This document shows, in pieces, positions 44,249 to 54,794 of a DNA stretch of 64,000 nt (its first letter is position 1; every line of letters starts with the position of its first letter). Below the pieces are notes generated by a model, which worked only from the letters and a program-made list of their open reading frames with translations, was not told where the DNA came from and did not search any database. Origin of the DNA: Trichobilharzia szidati (lineage: Eukaryota > Platyhelminthes > Trematoda > Strigeidida > Schistosomatidae); NCBI GenBank assembly GCA_944472155.2, contig OX235272.1:5502354-5566353 (forward strand). The letters are read 5' to 3'. The position numbers and the translations under genes are program-made.

Positions 44249-44673
44249 TACAGTTATAAATCCATGAATAATAGGGTACATATAGCCAATAAAGGCAAAT
44301 GAAAATAATATCAGAAACTGTATTGGGATGCATGTGTAAGTTGAGGTGATAGTCCATTAGTTAACATAGTCAATCAAATGTGTATAGGGTGTATAGTCAG
44401 AAAATGTGATGAAGTGTGAATGAACAATTGGGTGATATAGTGTTGTTTTATAGTCATCAGAATACAAGTGTCATTGGGGTGAGAGAAATGCGATAGACAC
44501 AAAATGCACACAAACACACATTAACAATGGGGACACTGAATGTGAGGGCTGACCGATAATGTCTAATGATAAAATAAAGAGGCTGAATAGTAAATTGTAA
44601 TAAGATGTTACAGAGTTGGTAGGCTTAGTGTAAAATCACAAAGGTTGACAAAATTAAGGGTAACAATGAGGTC

Positions 44674-45120
44674 AGTGCCGCAAAACTGCATATCACTTTC
44701 TCAACCAAACCGATATTGACACCGTGCATTAAAGATAGATTACCCAAAATGACGACATCAATGTGTGTATATAAATTCAACTGCTCCTGTGGAGCTAGTT
44801 ATATAGGTTGTACCCAAAGGAATTTATCTTTACGCACCCGTGAACATATCCCGGTCTGGCTTGGGAAAAGAGCGACCAAATCATTAAATAGTGCAATCCT
44901 GGCTCATCTAGTGGATAGCGAACACAGCATCAAAGTAGAAGAGTCATTTACAGTTGTGTATCGAGTACCAAACAACCTCCCCAAAGGCACACGATTACGC
45001 CTCCTAGCCATAGCTGAGGCTTTAGAGATTAATAGAGAAAGACCAGACTTATGTGTACAGAAAAAACTTATTCACTCCCTCTGTCTACCCTGGCCCACTA
45101 TAAGGTCACCAGGATCATAA
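44674..45120 (+). pseudogene. PLE GIY-YIG part, 5'-truncated but open
   Basis: Open from the arm junction (AAKLHITFSTKPILTPC...) through CIKDRLPKMTTSMCVYKFNCSCGASYIGC, REHIPVW, AHLVDSEHS, AIAEALEI, LCVQKK and CLPW to a stop at 45118. CVY, YIG, EH and the two cysteines are present. GH of ESGH is EH. With no RT and no start of its own it is not a complete gene, though the frame is undamaged. Confidence 0.8.
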
Positions 45121-45624
45121 TTTTCCGTATTACTATTACCATTATTATCATTCTGTGATATCATGTCTTTATTATCCATTTCTTCACCCAGTTTATTTCA
45201 CCTCATTGTTACCCTTAATTTTGTCAACCTTTGTGATTTTACACTAAGCCTACCAACTCTGTAACATCTTATTACAATTTACTATTCAGCCTCTTTATTT
45301 TATCATTAGACATTATCGGTCAGCCCTCACATTCAGTGTCCCCATTGTTAATGTGTGTTTGTGTGCATTTTGTGTCTATCGCATTTCTCTCACCCCAATG
45401 ACACTTGTATTCTGATGACTATAAAACAACACTATATCACCCAATTGTTCATTCACACTTCATCACATTTTTCTGACTATACACCCTATACACATTTGAT
45501 TGACTATGTTAACTAATGGACTATCACCTCAACTTACACATGCATCCCAATACAGTTTCTGATATTATTTTCATTTGCCTTTATTGGCTATATGTACCCT
45601 ATTATTCATGGATTTATAACTGTA

Positions 45625-45663
45625 GAGCCTGAAGAAGAAGTTATCGAAAACAATTGTTCGCTC
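45625..45663 (+). ncRNA. Hammerhead-like ribozyme, right arm
   Basis: GAGC 45625-45628 pairs perfectly with GCTC 45660-45663. CTGAAGA is at 45629-45635, GAAA at 45646-45649, stem III AAC-AATT-GTT, C at 45659 as cleavage base. All core boxes fit the hammerhead consensus. Stem II (AGAAGTTATC) can form only about two pairs. Confidence 0.7.
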
Positions 45664-45784
45664 AAAATCTTGTTTTGGTTATTATTCTAAATATTGAATG
45701 CAATGTTTTGAATAATTAATAATGATTCAATCTGACTCGCGGCTGAAATTATTCCAGGAAATTCATAACATCTACAATCATTTT

Positions 45785-46022
45785 TTATTCCCTTACATGC
45801 ACAGTGGAACACAGGGCTTCAAGCTAGAGGCTTGAATTTTCTGTAACAGTGATGTTTATTTCATTTTTACAGGATGTTGTTTCTAGCCTTATGCCCAAAT
45901 TTCCCTGTCTACTAGTCTTATTACTGGTTTAGCGAGATTTAGAAGTGCTGCTGCCGGGGATTGAACCCCAGACCACATGCATGATTGGCGAGCATTCTAC
46001 CGCTGCGCCACCGACGCACATC
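45785..46022 (-). repeat. SINE family B, full length
   Basis: 3' signature at 45790-45805, body with gggcataaggctagaaac (RC), B box GGGGTTCAATCCC at 45955-45967, head (RC of ctaccgctgcgccaccgacgcac) ending at about 46022. Confidence 0.8.
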
Positions 46023-46144
46023 TACGATCTGGAAACTTATAACTGAATGCAACATTTTTTACTTATGTAGAATTTGGGCAACTTCATAGAATACAACTCC
46101 ACGTAAGTCTCTTTGGTTTGATATGCAGTGATAGAGTATTAGTA

Positions 46145-46350
46145 ATAGGATGATGTGTGGCGTGTGCTACTGATGTGATTATCAGTAGTATACTGACGCA
46201 GATTAATAGGATTGGTAGCTAACATTAAAAACAACATTTTGAAGGCAGTGACTATAGAATTAGAAGTGTTCATTCCTCAGATGTGGATTTAGATTACTTT
46301 GTGGTCAGGAAATAATCTCATTGGATAATTTTTCGTCTCAAGGTTTAACC
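46145..46350 (+). repeat. Shared LTR-like repeat fragment
   Basis: tgtggcgtgtgctactgatg...attatcagtagtat, then ggtcaggaaataatctcatt and tcaaggtttaaccttcagaa. It is related to 28385-28570 and 41957-42035. No coding content. Confidence 0.4.
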
Positions 46351-46483
46351 TTCAGAAAATCAACAACCAGTCAAAACAGTTTATTATCCGTTGAACCAGT
46401 CAACCTTAAATGTGGCTAAAAATGTGTAAATACAGTATGATTTCGATGTAGTTGTGTTCTCTGAGCTAGCTGGATGGTTTATT

Positions 46484-46525
46484 TGCGAAGCTTTCATTGC
46501 CCTACTAGGCAACATCTTCAGCACA
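46484..46525 (-). ncRNA. Hammerhead-like ribozyme with palindromic AGCU stem III
   Basis: TGTG (RC 46522-46525) pairs with CGCA (RC 46484-46487, one G-U). CTGAAGA is at RC 46515-46521, five-pair stem II TTGCC-TAGTAG-GGCAA, then GAAA, then AGC-U as a two-pair loopless stem III and U17. A loopless stem III cannot close in one molecule, so only a dimer could cut. The TAG stop of the ORF lies within this fold. Confidence 0.65.
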
Positions 46526-47279
46526 TACTTCAATTCGTTGAAGTGAGCTTGTAAATTCTCCCACGAGTTTATTAATCATCTCTCCTGGTGACCTTGGACG
46601 TGATTGGTTGTTTTCGTGTGTTTTCACACCTTCTAGGGTATTTGTATTGTGACTCATTGTTTCTTTGACTTGAACTTTGACTCTCTGTGTGTGAGATTTC
46701 TTTCTTATCGGTTGGTAAATTTTAACTACGCAAATGTGTTTATTGATTGATGATTCACTGTAATACCAGACTACTAAAAATTTTCTATCCTTCCTCGTGT
46801 TTCCTCTGTCTAATATTTCAACATTGGTTGTCTCAGTCGAATTGATATCCGTGGTTGTCTGTATGTAGTGATATGAGGGAGTGGATATCATATCTTTTGA
46901 CAGCTAGCTTATGATCGTGGATACGAAGACGAAGGGGACGTCCACTTTGGCCAATGTGGTGTTTCTCGCAGTTGATACAATCTATTTTGTAGATGATGTT
47001 GGTTTTATCTTCCTTCGCTGTTGAGTCTTTTGGTTGACATAGAATTGAGTGAAGTGATTTTGTTGGTTTGTGTGCGATGTCAATTCCTAAAGGTTTGAAG
47101 AGTCTTGCAGTGATTTCTGAGATGTCCGTTATATGCGGTAAGACGATTTTCTTTGTACTTTCCTTGAGGGCCTTTGATTTGATAGGTTGGCTTGAAGGTA
47201 TATGTGTTTTGATGAAATTCCGTAAACATCCATTCTTTTGGAAGACGTTCATTCGATATCTTCCTTCAATTTTCCCCAT
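46484..47279 (-). pseudogene. PLE of the second nuclease type, with ribozyme end
   Basis: Frame 47279-46833 reads ALKESTKKIVLPHITDISEITARLFKPLGID, KSLHSILCQPKDSTAKEDKTNIIYKIDCINCEKHHIGQSGRPLRLRIHDHKLAVKRYD: a GIY-YIG start with IIYKIDC..C and HIG in place of YIG. A shift then leads into frame 46891-46505: RKFLVVWYYSESSINKHICVVKIYQPI, ending VCAEDVA. The RT is missing. This variant differs from the CIY...CSCG PLEs elsewhere in the window and matches the pieces at 8925, 9560 and 13655. Confidence 0.75.
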
Positions 47280-47289
47280 GGTGGGAGTG

Positions 47290-47800
47290 ATTTACTCAAT
47301 GTAAAAATTCCGTCTTTTGTCAACTGTCATTACAGACGTCTCGCACACAATTTATTGCCCATAATTATATTCGTGTATCCACACAACTTAACAACTTGCT
47401 TTGCTACCTCCTAATTTTTGATTGCAATTTCTCATGAATCAAGGAGAGATTCTAAGATATTCTGAGTGACTCGTAGATAATATCACCCTTCATCTAATTA
47501 TACTATTTAATTTTACTTCTGCTCTATCCCTCTCTGTTGTGTGATTACAAACAAGTGAATGCATTGCAATGGCCAAGCTTTCTTCTTAATTATTTAACTT
47601 ACCAGGGTCAATCATTTTAGCACCTCAAGCAACATTTTTACGTCTCGATAATATAAATGACTCCACCCTACTAATTTCAAATACGTTACTGACCTCATTT
47701 TGTGGGATACTGAGGGGAGCAAGAAGATAGGCATGCGATGAACCGATGAAAATACTCTATCTAGGAGCTCTGGATTTAGCACATAGATAATTTATGTTTA
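47290..47800. other. Unassigned AT-rich stretch
   Basis: I see no coding frame, SINE box or inverted repeat here. Confidence 0.4.
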
Positions 47801-47804
47801 ATGT

Positions 47805-48240
47805 CACACAAACTCGAAGACTTTCAGGCGAAAATTAACAAACTGGCTGAAGAGGCTGACAGATAGCGAAAATGGGACTTCAGGTGAACATAGAGAAGAT
47901 GGAGGTGATGAAGATAACCAACTAACCAACCAACAGCAATAACAAAAACCAGCACCAGTCACCATTAACGGAAGAAATTTGAAAGAGATTACTTCCGTCA
48001 TTTATCTAGGGAGAATTGTTTTAACAACAGGCGGACGAAACGAATGAAGATGTCAGAGTGAGCTAGAATCGGAAAAGCGAGACATGCCGGGCTTGGGACC
48101 GGCTAGAAAACTAGTGAGTTAGTAATCTAGGCAAGGTTGAGACATACCATCATTGCGCCAAAATCAGTTTGGAAGTTTGCTACACTCAGTAAGGAGTACA
48201 AATTCAGATTTTCAATAGCATTGCTAAATCCGTTGAATCC
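47805..48240 (+). mobile_element. RTE-like fragment
   Basis: cacacaaactcgaagactttcagg (SHKLEDFQAKINKLAEEA), AKMGLQVNIEKMEVMKITN, the Q/N-rich tract, TINGRNLKEITSVIYLG, then R.SQS.L-type sequence to about 48075. A short foreign piece (48080-48145) is followed by a return to RTE (KSVWKFATLSKEYKFRFSIALLNPL). It is worn. Confidence 0.7.
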
Positions 48241-48251
48241 GTTTCGCTGTT

Positions 48252-48386
48252 TTTTTGTTTCTTTACGTTCCCAGTGGAACATAGGGCTTCAAGCCAGAGG
48301 CTTGAAGTTTCTATAACAGTGGTGACTATGTTTACAGGATAGGGTTGCTATCCTCATACCCTAACTTCCCTCTCTACCAGTCTTAC
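48252..48386 (-). repeat. SINE family B, left part (split by LTR)
   Basis: 3' signature (RC: gttccactgggaacgtaaag) at about 48265-48285 and body up to ctctctaccagtcttac. It continues at 48674 after the inserted LTR-like element. Confidence 0.8.
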
Positions 48387-48669
48387 TGTGGTGAGAGATG
48401 GTTGCTAGCCAAATTGGTTGACAGTAATTGAGGTCAATGTTAGTCATGTGAAAACAAGGTCAAGATGGACAGGCGGATACAGTTAACATATAGATGAACT
48501 GACACAGCCACAAGAGATGCAAGGTTAACTTTGTGTGAGAAACAACCAATCAACAGACTGTATTTTCTACTAACATTAACCTACAAAAATGCACATCAAA
48601 ATCTATAAATATGTGTTGATTTTCCGAAATAAACGTTCTGTTGCCTGGCCCTTGTCTTCTGTTATTACG
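48387..48669 (+). mobile_element. Solo-LTR-like insertion in a SINE
   Basis: 283 bp starting TGTGGTGAGAG, with a TATAAATA-like box (about 48604) and AATAAA (about 48629), flanked by TTAC on both sides (48383-48386 and 48670-48673) as a 4-bp target duplication. The end is not the expected CA. The last 90 bp match the LTR-like repeat at 27599-27945. Confidence 0.7.
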
Positions 48670-48673
48670 TTAC

Positions 48674-48776
48674 TACTGGCTTGGTGAGGTTAAGGAGTGG
48701 ATCGACCGAAGATCGAACCCTGGACCACCTGCATGGTCAAGGAACACTCTACCGCTGTGCCACCAACGCACCCATT
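48674..48776 (-). repeat. SINE family B, right part
   Basis: tactggcttggtgaggttaa, B box (RC GGGTTCGATCTTCGG) at about 48700, head (RC of ctaccgctgtgccaccaacgcac) to about 48772. Bases 48780-49440 hold nothing recognisable. Confidence 0.75.
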
Positions 48777-49439
48777 TCGTTGTAATAGAAGTTAAACTTT
48801 TGGCTTTCGTTGGATCCTTGTATAGACACCCCAGTGGAGCTTATATTTCAATTCTGAATCTCTTGTGTTGTACTGGAGTGTGCAGGTTTCATCCTGTTAT
48901 GAACTACACTGTGTTTGTGTCGCCACTGAAACCAGAATAAATCACTCAATGTTTTGGACACCAAAGTAATAACGACCAATCTACTGAGTCACGATACACA
49001 CCTTATGTACAACTAGTATCGATTGATACTTCTGAAACCACCAGTGTTTCTTGTATTGAATTGAAATGGTCATGCTTTATTGGTATTAAGACCCATTTTT
49101 TCAACACTCTGAGGTTATTTTTCTGTAGCTCATACAATTTTAAAACAAATTCTCTAATTACAATCAGTTCAATATAGTCTCTACTATCAAAATCTTAGTC
49201 AACTATGCACTAGTTAGCAATAGATCACAAAATATGTCAACATTTGTTAATTAGGTGTAAATAACTACGATGAGCAGAATGACGTAGTCTGAAGATTTGT
49301 TGACTTTAGAAGTTCATACTCTCTGATAAATCCACAACTTTCTGAATCAATGAGGAGTTGAAAAACTGTATAGCATTTATTTTGATGACTTTTCGTATGT
49401 AAGAATAAATTTCACTCGTGTCAAATGAAACCTGTACGA

Positions 49440-50500
49440 CAATGCTGCATGCCAAGTAATCCACAACAGGAAAACTACGGAATCCTTCGAAGTGAGGACA
49501 GGAGTAAGACAAGGCTGCCTACTATCGCCAATGATTTTCCTGATTGCAGTAGATCGGATAATGCGACAAACAGCAGGCAATGAGGAAACAGGCATAAAAT
49601 GTACTCACACAAAAACTTGGAGGATCTGGACTTCGCCGACGTGGTATATACGTCTGATTTCCGACAAAACTGGAAGATATGCAAGCGAAAAGCAACAAGT
49701 TGGCAGAAGAAGCATCTGGAGAAGATAGGCCTTCAGATGAACACAGAGAAAACAGTGGTGATGAGGATTCCTGGGCAACACCATCAACAGCAACAACAAC
49801 AACAGACAACAATCAGCATAAATGGGAGGAACCTGAAAGAAACAACCTCTTTTACCCACCTACCTGGGAAGTATCGTTTCAACTACAGGCGGACAGAACT
49901 GACGAGGATATCAAAGCAAGAATCGGAAAAGCAAGACAAGCTTTCACTACTCTCAAGTCTGTGTGGAGGTCAACAACACTCCTCAGCATGAAAATGGAAA
50001 TAAGATCCGGATTTTCAACTCCAATGTGAAGTCAGTGCTACTATACGGATCAGAGACTTGCACTGCGCGTCATGTAGAGCACCTCAAACAAACTACAGAC
50101 CTTCATTAGCAGTTGTCTTTGCTCAATACTCAAGATCAGATGGCCAGAAAAGATCAGCAACCGAGAGAGATTTCTGGCAATGAGCGAACCAACTCAGCAG
50201 GAACCGATTGTGAAACAAATAGGCAGGAAGAAATGGAGATGCATTGGCTGGCCATACTCTGAGGAAACCATCAAGTGACATCACTAGACAAGCCATTGCT
50301 CGAGTGGAACCCGAAAGGGAAGCGGCGAGTTGGTCGTCAGTGCGAGGGTGGGTGACTTGGAGGTGGTCACTTGAAGAGGAGATGAAAACGTGTGGACAGA
50401 CTTGGAGCCAGGTGAAAACTCTAGCAGAGAACCAAACGCAATGGGGAGGCATGGCTGAAGCCCTATGTTCCTCTAGGAATTGAACGAAATAATAATAACA
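49440..50500 (+). mobile_element. RTE-like retrotransposon, RT motif B to 3' tail
   Basis: Begins at RT motif B (VRTGVRQGCLLSPMIFLIAVDRIM, 49490-49560), then HKNLEDLDFADVVYTSD (the second D of FADD is V), KIGLQMNTEKTVVMRIPGQHHQQQQ, NGRNLKETTSFTHLPGKYRFNYRRTEL, RISKQESEKQDKLSLLSSLCGG, and the C-terminal domain, ending with aacgaaataataacaata at about 50500. At least three frame changes. Confidence 0.88.
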
Positions 50501-51175
50501 ATAAATGAAACGTGATTACAGTGCATTCAATATGATAAGTTGATTACGGGTAGGCAGTACTGACATCAAGGGATGCGCCATATTATATTTGGAAAGGTAA
50601 TAATATGATTAAGGAAGAGCATAATGAAAAACAAACAGGAAAATATTCTTACCAAGTGCATTTAAGGTGCTATTATCACCACTTCATGTTAATTTCAGAA
50701 ACTAAGAAAACGGGGGAAATCGCAGTATGTTCCCCACTAATTATGATCGTCAGGCATATTTGAAAGTGTCTCAAAACAGTGGGGTTCGAATAATCCTTCT
50801 TATACAATCCAAGCAGTCGTGACGTACCAGGAGATGCCATCATAACACAACTAGCCTTCAAACTACAACATCACGTGAGCTGACCAAATCTCTTTTTCCA
50901 CTTAAAGTCCTTGGCTAGCTAATAAGCAACCGTATGGGCGGTCTATAGGATGACATCCGTAGTGTGTGTTCAAGTCACCAATTGAAAATTACTTGCTATA
51001 AAGAACTGTCAAAACAGATGATAGTTCAAAGTAATTAGGATGCGTATGTGATACGAGGTTAAGGGGAAAATCATTCTTCATACATTTAAAAAAACTTCTC
51101 ATTATTTCATGGTAACCAGCAGTGCAATCTAGAATATATATTTCAATCCTTCCGTGACTCGTCAAATGGATGCTT
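50500..51175. other. Unassigned stretch
   Basis: No recognisable frame or repeat apart from general AT-richness. Confidence 0.4.
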
Positions 51176-51179
51176 CTGC

Positions 51180-51380
51180 AATCCTGAGTGAGTAATGTTC
51201 TTCCCACTGAGACTCAAATCTAGCACCCGTAATTTGGAACAACAAAGTGTTAACCTGCAGAAAGTTTGGGACCCTCTATTGTTCTCTGTGTATTTCAAGC
51301 ACATCAAGATGGCGAGTCCCGAACAGGATGAAATTCACATTCTGAATTCCACTATTAGTCACCACCCACTTAACATGTTG
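51180..51380 (+). repeat. Sm-alpha-like SINE
   Basis: Worn tRNA-like head (gagactcaaatctagcaccc), then a ribozyme-like centre at 51303-51350 (AAG, ATGGCGA, GTCCCGAACAGGAT, GAAA, TTCACATTC, TGAATTCC) and the 3' end ccactattagtcaccaccca. The core box departs from CUGANGA at two positions. Confidence 0.65.
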
Positions 51381-51474
51381 CTCAGTAGGAAAATGAAAAG
51401 ATCATCAATGAAAGCCACTAGTCTAAGAGAGCACAGGGACATTTCTGCAAATATTCACACTTTTCTGTTATTGT

Positions 51475-52725
51475 TATTATCCCCTTAGGTCAGCAGTGGA
51501 ACATTCGCTTCAACAACACATCTCTACTGTCTTCTATTCCCTCCTGACCTCTTCGGCTAGTTAGACTCAGGATTGCTCCCAATCTCTCATCTCCTCCAAC
51601 TCGCAAGACCACCTCCATAACACACTCACATCGACGACCCACTCATCGCTTCCCATTTGGATCCCATTCGAGCGATGGTCTGGCGAACGATGTCATCCTC
51701 AACGTATGTCTGATCAGTACGTCTCCATTTTCTACCAACATATTTGCTGAGCAATCGGCTCTTCGTTGGTCCGTTCCTAGCCAGCCAGAGATTTTGTTGC
51801 TAATTCTTTCTGGTCGGCTGGCTGGCCTTTTGATCTCCAGTATGAGGCCAGCTGGTGAAAGTGGCAGATACTGATAAAAGTGTGCAGCAGCCTGTAGAAA
51901 GTCTTCTCGTGACACAAACGCCAAGTTTCTGACCCGTATAGAAGAAGCGACTGACTTGACATTTGTGTTGGAGATCCGAATCTTGTTCTTTATGCTTCTG
52001 ACTGGTTTCAGGTTGATGAAGGCGTACCTGGCCTTTCCGATTTGACATCTTCATCCACTGCGTTGGCTGTATTTGAAACGATACTTCCTGGAAAAGTGAA
52101 GGAAGTAACCTCTGTCAAATCCCTCCCGTTAATGGTGATTGGTAGTGGTTGTTGTTCTTGCTGCATTTGGCTGATTATCTCCAACACCTCCGTCTTTTCT
52201 ATGTTAACCTGGAGTCATGTCTTCGCTGGTGGCTTTTTCAGCCAGTTTGTTGGTTGTCGTGTGTAAGTCATCGAGTTTTTTTGACATTAGCCATATTTCA
52301 TTTGTGAAATCCAGATTATTCAATTATGGGTAAATTTTATTTATAATGGAATTATTTATAATGGAATTTTATTTTATAGCCCAAGTTTTATTCTTATATC
52401 AAATCCAGATTATCTAGTGTGTTCTTGACTGTTCAACATATTCCTGTCTCCTCGCTCCCATGCACAGTCTGACGCATAATCTAGTCCACCATAATTACGA
52501 ATATCATCGATGATACCAGGCAGCTCTATCTTACTCATATACTGACATCGAACGCCTCCCTGAATTCTTTTCTGTGGATCACCTTACACCTGGCATTGTC
52601 ATATAGCCAGCTGTTGAATGAGGTTGATAAAGACTTGGGCACTGAACGCCGTAGTATTGAAGTAATTTCGAAATTACTTCTCGATCAACTCTGTCAAAGA
52701 CTTTTCCTTTGCTAACATAGTAACG
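51475..52725 (-). mobile_element. RTE-like retrotransposon, RT motif A to 3' tail
   Basis: Starts on the minus strand at a worn motif A (FDRVDREVISKLLQYYG, 52725-52650), a degraded motif B/C area (52560-52440), KIEVLEIISQMQQEQQPLPINGR at about 52180, then LRVCVTRRLS..., GWLGTDQRRADC, MTSFARPSLEWDPNGKR (51700-51640) and the tail at 51475. A small insertion (52320-52400) sits inside with a 13-bp duplication. Confidence 0.75.
52320..52400. mobile_element. 81-bp insertion with exact 13-bp duplication
   Basis: Flanked by aaatccagattat at 52307-52319 and 52401-52413. The insert is AT-rich and contains atttataatggaatt twice in a row. There is no known family match in the window. Confidence 0.6.
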
Positions 52726-53149
52726 AATTTATTCAAATTCAATTCAACTAACCTCACACCACTCACTACTTGATGTGAAAATCAAGTCACAGGTCAAAAT
52801 ATAAAAATTGTTTATGCATATTTAAAAATCTTTCATGAATTTAAAATTCTGTTTGAAGAGTAATTTCACTTGTATATATATTCGCTTTTACAAGAGCATA
52901 ATTCTTGATGACCTTAAGATTTTTGAAGTTTATACAATGTCCTTAAATCATCTGTGATATCAATGTTGATTCGAGATTGAATGAAATTTTATTGCGAGTA
53001 GGTGATCAAACAGTACCAAATATTTGTATGATGTCAGTAGATTAAAAATATGCATGCACACTAAATAAAGAACTAAGTGAAATGATATTCTGGAGTAAAC
53101 ATGCCGAAATGAAAGGTAACCTTCAGTCTTATAATATTTGAGTTCATCT

Positions 53150-53290
53150 ACATACGTCGAGGAGGCGACAATCTTGATTTCATGCATTTATTCCCCCTAA
53201 TGAATTCAAACAAAGCAACAACTACAGTTTTAGCAGAATAAAGTGGTACCACGCTTCTCGTCAGCTGCTTACATGGAAAAGACATTATTA
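53150..53290 (+). repeat. PLE-end-like fragment
   Basis: aattcaaacaaagcaacaac...agcagaataaagtggtacca.gcttctcgtcagctgcttac is shared with 25340-25440 and, in part, with 54055-54100. It is probably the terminal repeat of the PLE family at 25.3-25.8 kb. Bases 52725-53150 hold nothing recognisable. Confidence 0.5.
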
Positions 53291-53389
53291 AATGTATCTA
53301 CGGAAACAATTTAACATACTTGCACAGAGTTCATTTTAAACAAAAATCAATCAATATATGCATAGAGTAATAATATAAATATATATATT

Positions 53390-53510
53390 TATATATATAT
53401 ATGCAATATTAAACACTATTCCAAACAATAATAATCATACACAATGGAAACTTTTCAGTATCTCACATTAGGATGAAAAATATCCAATTACCAGGGCAAA
53501 GAAAGACTGA
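53390..53510 (-). mobile_element. CR1-like 3' tail fragment
   Basis: acactattccaaacaataataatcatacaca...cccaattaccagggcaaaga parallels the 3' tail of the CR1 copies at 14040 and 62400. A short (TA)n run precedes it at 53372-53402. Confidence 0.5.
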
Positions 53511-53574
53511 TAACTGCTTCTTTCTGAACGCACAAATCAGGTTTTAGGCGCTTGATGGAAAGGCTTCAGCAAAC

Positions 53575-54240
53575 TTAAGGAGCATTGAACTCTTTTGCTT
53601 ATTGATAATTTTGAACGACTTTTCGACGTCCACCTCATGACCCGTGTCAGGAAGATGCCTGGCGATGGCACTGCCTAAAGCATTTGTTCCCTTTAGACGT
53701 AAGCCTTTTGGTACATGTTCAGAAAATCGTAGATATGCTCTTCTTTCTGTTCTTCCAATGTAACTGCTCCCGCAGATACATGTAAATTTTTATACACAGT
53801 TGGAGTTAACATGAGAAGGATATCAATCGATTTTTGAATGCACAAGAGAGCAAGTTGTTCGAAAGACGGGAACGAGCTTAGCTGCAGGATAGGCTATGGC
53901 TAGTGATGTGCTCAGCCTTCTGTTGATCATCGCTGCAATGTTTTCGCCTTTACAATCAAGTTCAAATTAGATTGGCTTTTTACTTACTGTGGTTTGTTTT
54001 TCATTTGCGACTTCAGATCTTCCATACTTGTTGATGAACCTTTGAGGGTACCATTTTATTCTGCTAAAACTGTAGTTGTTGCTTTGTTCAAATCTTTATT
54101 TCGTCTAACAAATTTGCTAAAGGGATTTTGTCAGACTGTGAGTATGCTTTTAACTCTGGGGCTTTCACCTTGCATCATCTTCTCGGGTAGAACACGAAGT
54201 CCCTTGCATCAAATGACTTTACGCGCACACGTTTAAGTGT
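53575..54240 (-). pseudogene. PLE relic, GIY-YIG and end of RT
   Basis: The minus strand reads CIKIYMYLREQLHWKNRKK-like worn frames with YIGRTERR at about 53760, FSEHVPKG, GHEVDVEKSFKIINK (53680-53600). Further up is a KCKVKAQS... region and QIC.TKIKI at about 54100 for the end of the RT. Same family as 1065-1720 and 25440-25700. Confidence 0.55.
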
Positions 54241-54570
54241 AAAAATTCCACGATACCATATTTGGTACGTGTTTTATGCTTTTACGAGTTTGACCTTTTC
54301 GCAACCAGTGAGGATAGTGTTATCGTACCCTCTTGAAAAAATATCCACGTCGAAAGACCGATTCATCAAGCTCCACAGAAACAGGTGGTAGACGCACAAG
54401 ATTGTTCAACTGCAGGATCTTGTCCTTCAGGTTACTGAGCAGTAGTAATTAACTAGAAAACGCTATTTCCAATGGAGCTGTAGTGAAAATCCTTTTCAGG
54501 GACTGTAAGATTCTTCTTTGATGTATGTCTGCAGCCAAGTTGCCTTTGTAAGCAAAGTGGCCGGTCCAAT
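54240..54570 (-). pseudogene. PLE relic, linker and GIY-YIG start
   Basis: Minus strand: LAADIHQRRILQSLKRIFTTAPLEIAFSS, LLLLSNLKDKILQLNN at 54550-54400, then RVRxHYPHWLRKGQTRK at about 54330-54290. It is a different PLE copy from the adjacent one, with stops throughout. Confidence 0.5.
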
Positions 54571-54721
54571 CACTCCTTTCTTCATATTCCCAAACCATCT
54601 AATCTAAACTATTATAATCCCCATTTCTACCTTATCCCTACTTAATTTAATTTTGATTTACAATATACCTTAATGAAGATTTTCCATGAATAATAATGGA
54701 TTTGTAAGGAAAGGACGTAAA

Positions 54722-54765
54722 CAGCGAAGAAAATTTTCTTTTCGACAGTTCATTTTCATAAGCTG
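54722..54765 (-). ncRNA. Hammerhead-like ribozyme (miniature-PLE type)
   Basis: CAGC, 18-nt middle, GAAA, palindromic stem III AAGAAAATTTTCTT, C, GCTG: nearly the same sequence as 5348-5391. It lies beside a SINE at 54795. Confidence 0.5.
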
Positions 54766-54794
54766 CTGTACGATCGTAATTATTTGTTTTTCGA

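Larger units (their letters stand above)
44196..45677 (+). mobile_element. PLE with inverted terminal repeats and two ribozymes
   Basis: Left arm 44196-44672 and right arm 45200-45677 are reverse complements (477 and 478 bp). The one difference I noticed is a T-run indel. Each arm has a hammerhead fold near its outer end, pointing outward, with ~17 bp beyond the cut site. Between the arms lies only the nuclease part of the ORF. The right arm is the natural 3' end of the ORF and the left arm is its inverted copy. Confidence 0.88.

Noticed and set aside
53372..53402. (TA)n run as an origin or regulatory site
   Set aside because: It is a plain microsatellite. Similar runs occur at 30.7 and 63.59 kb with no associated structure.
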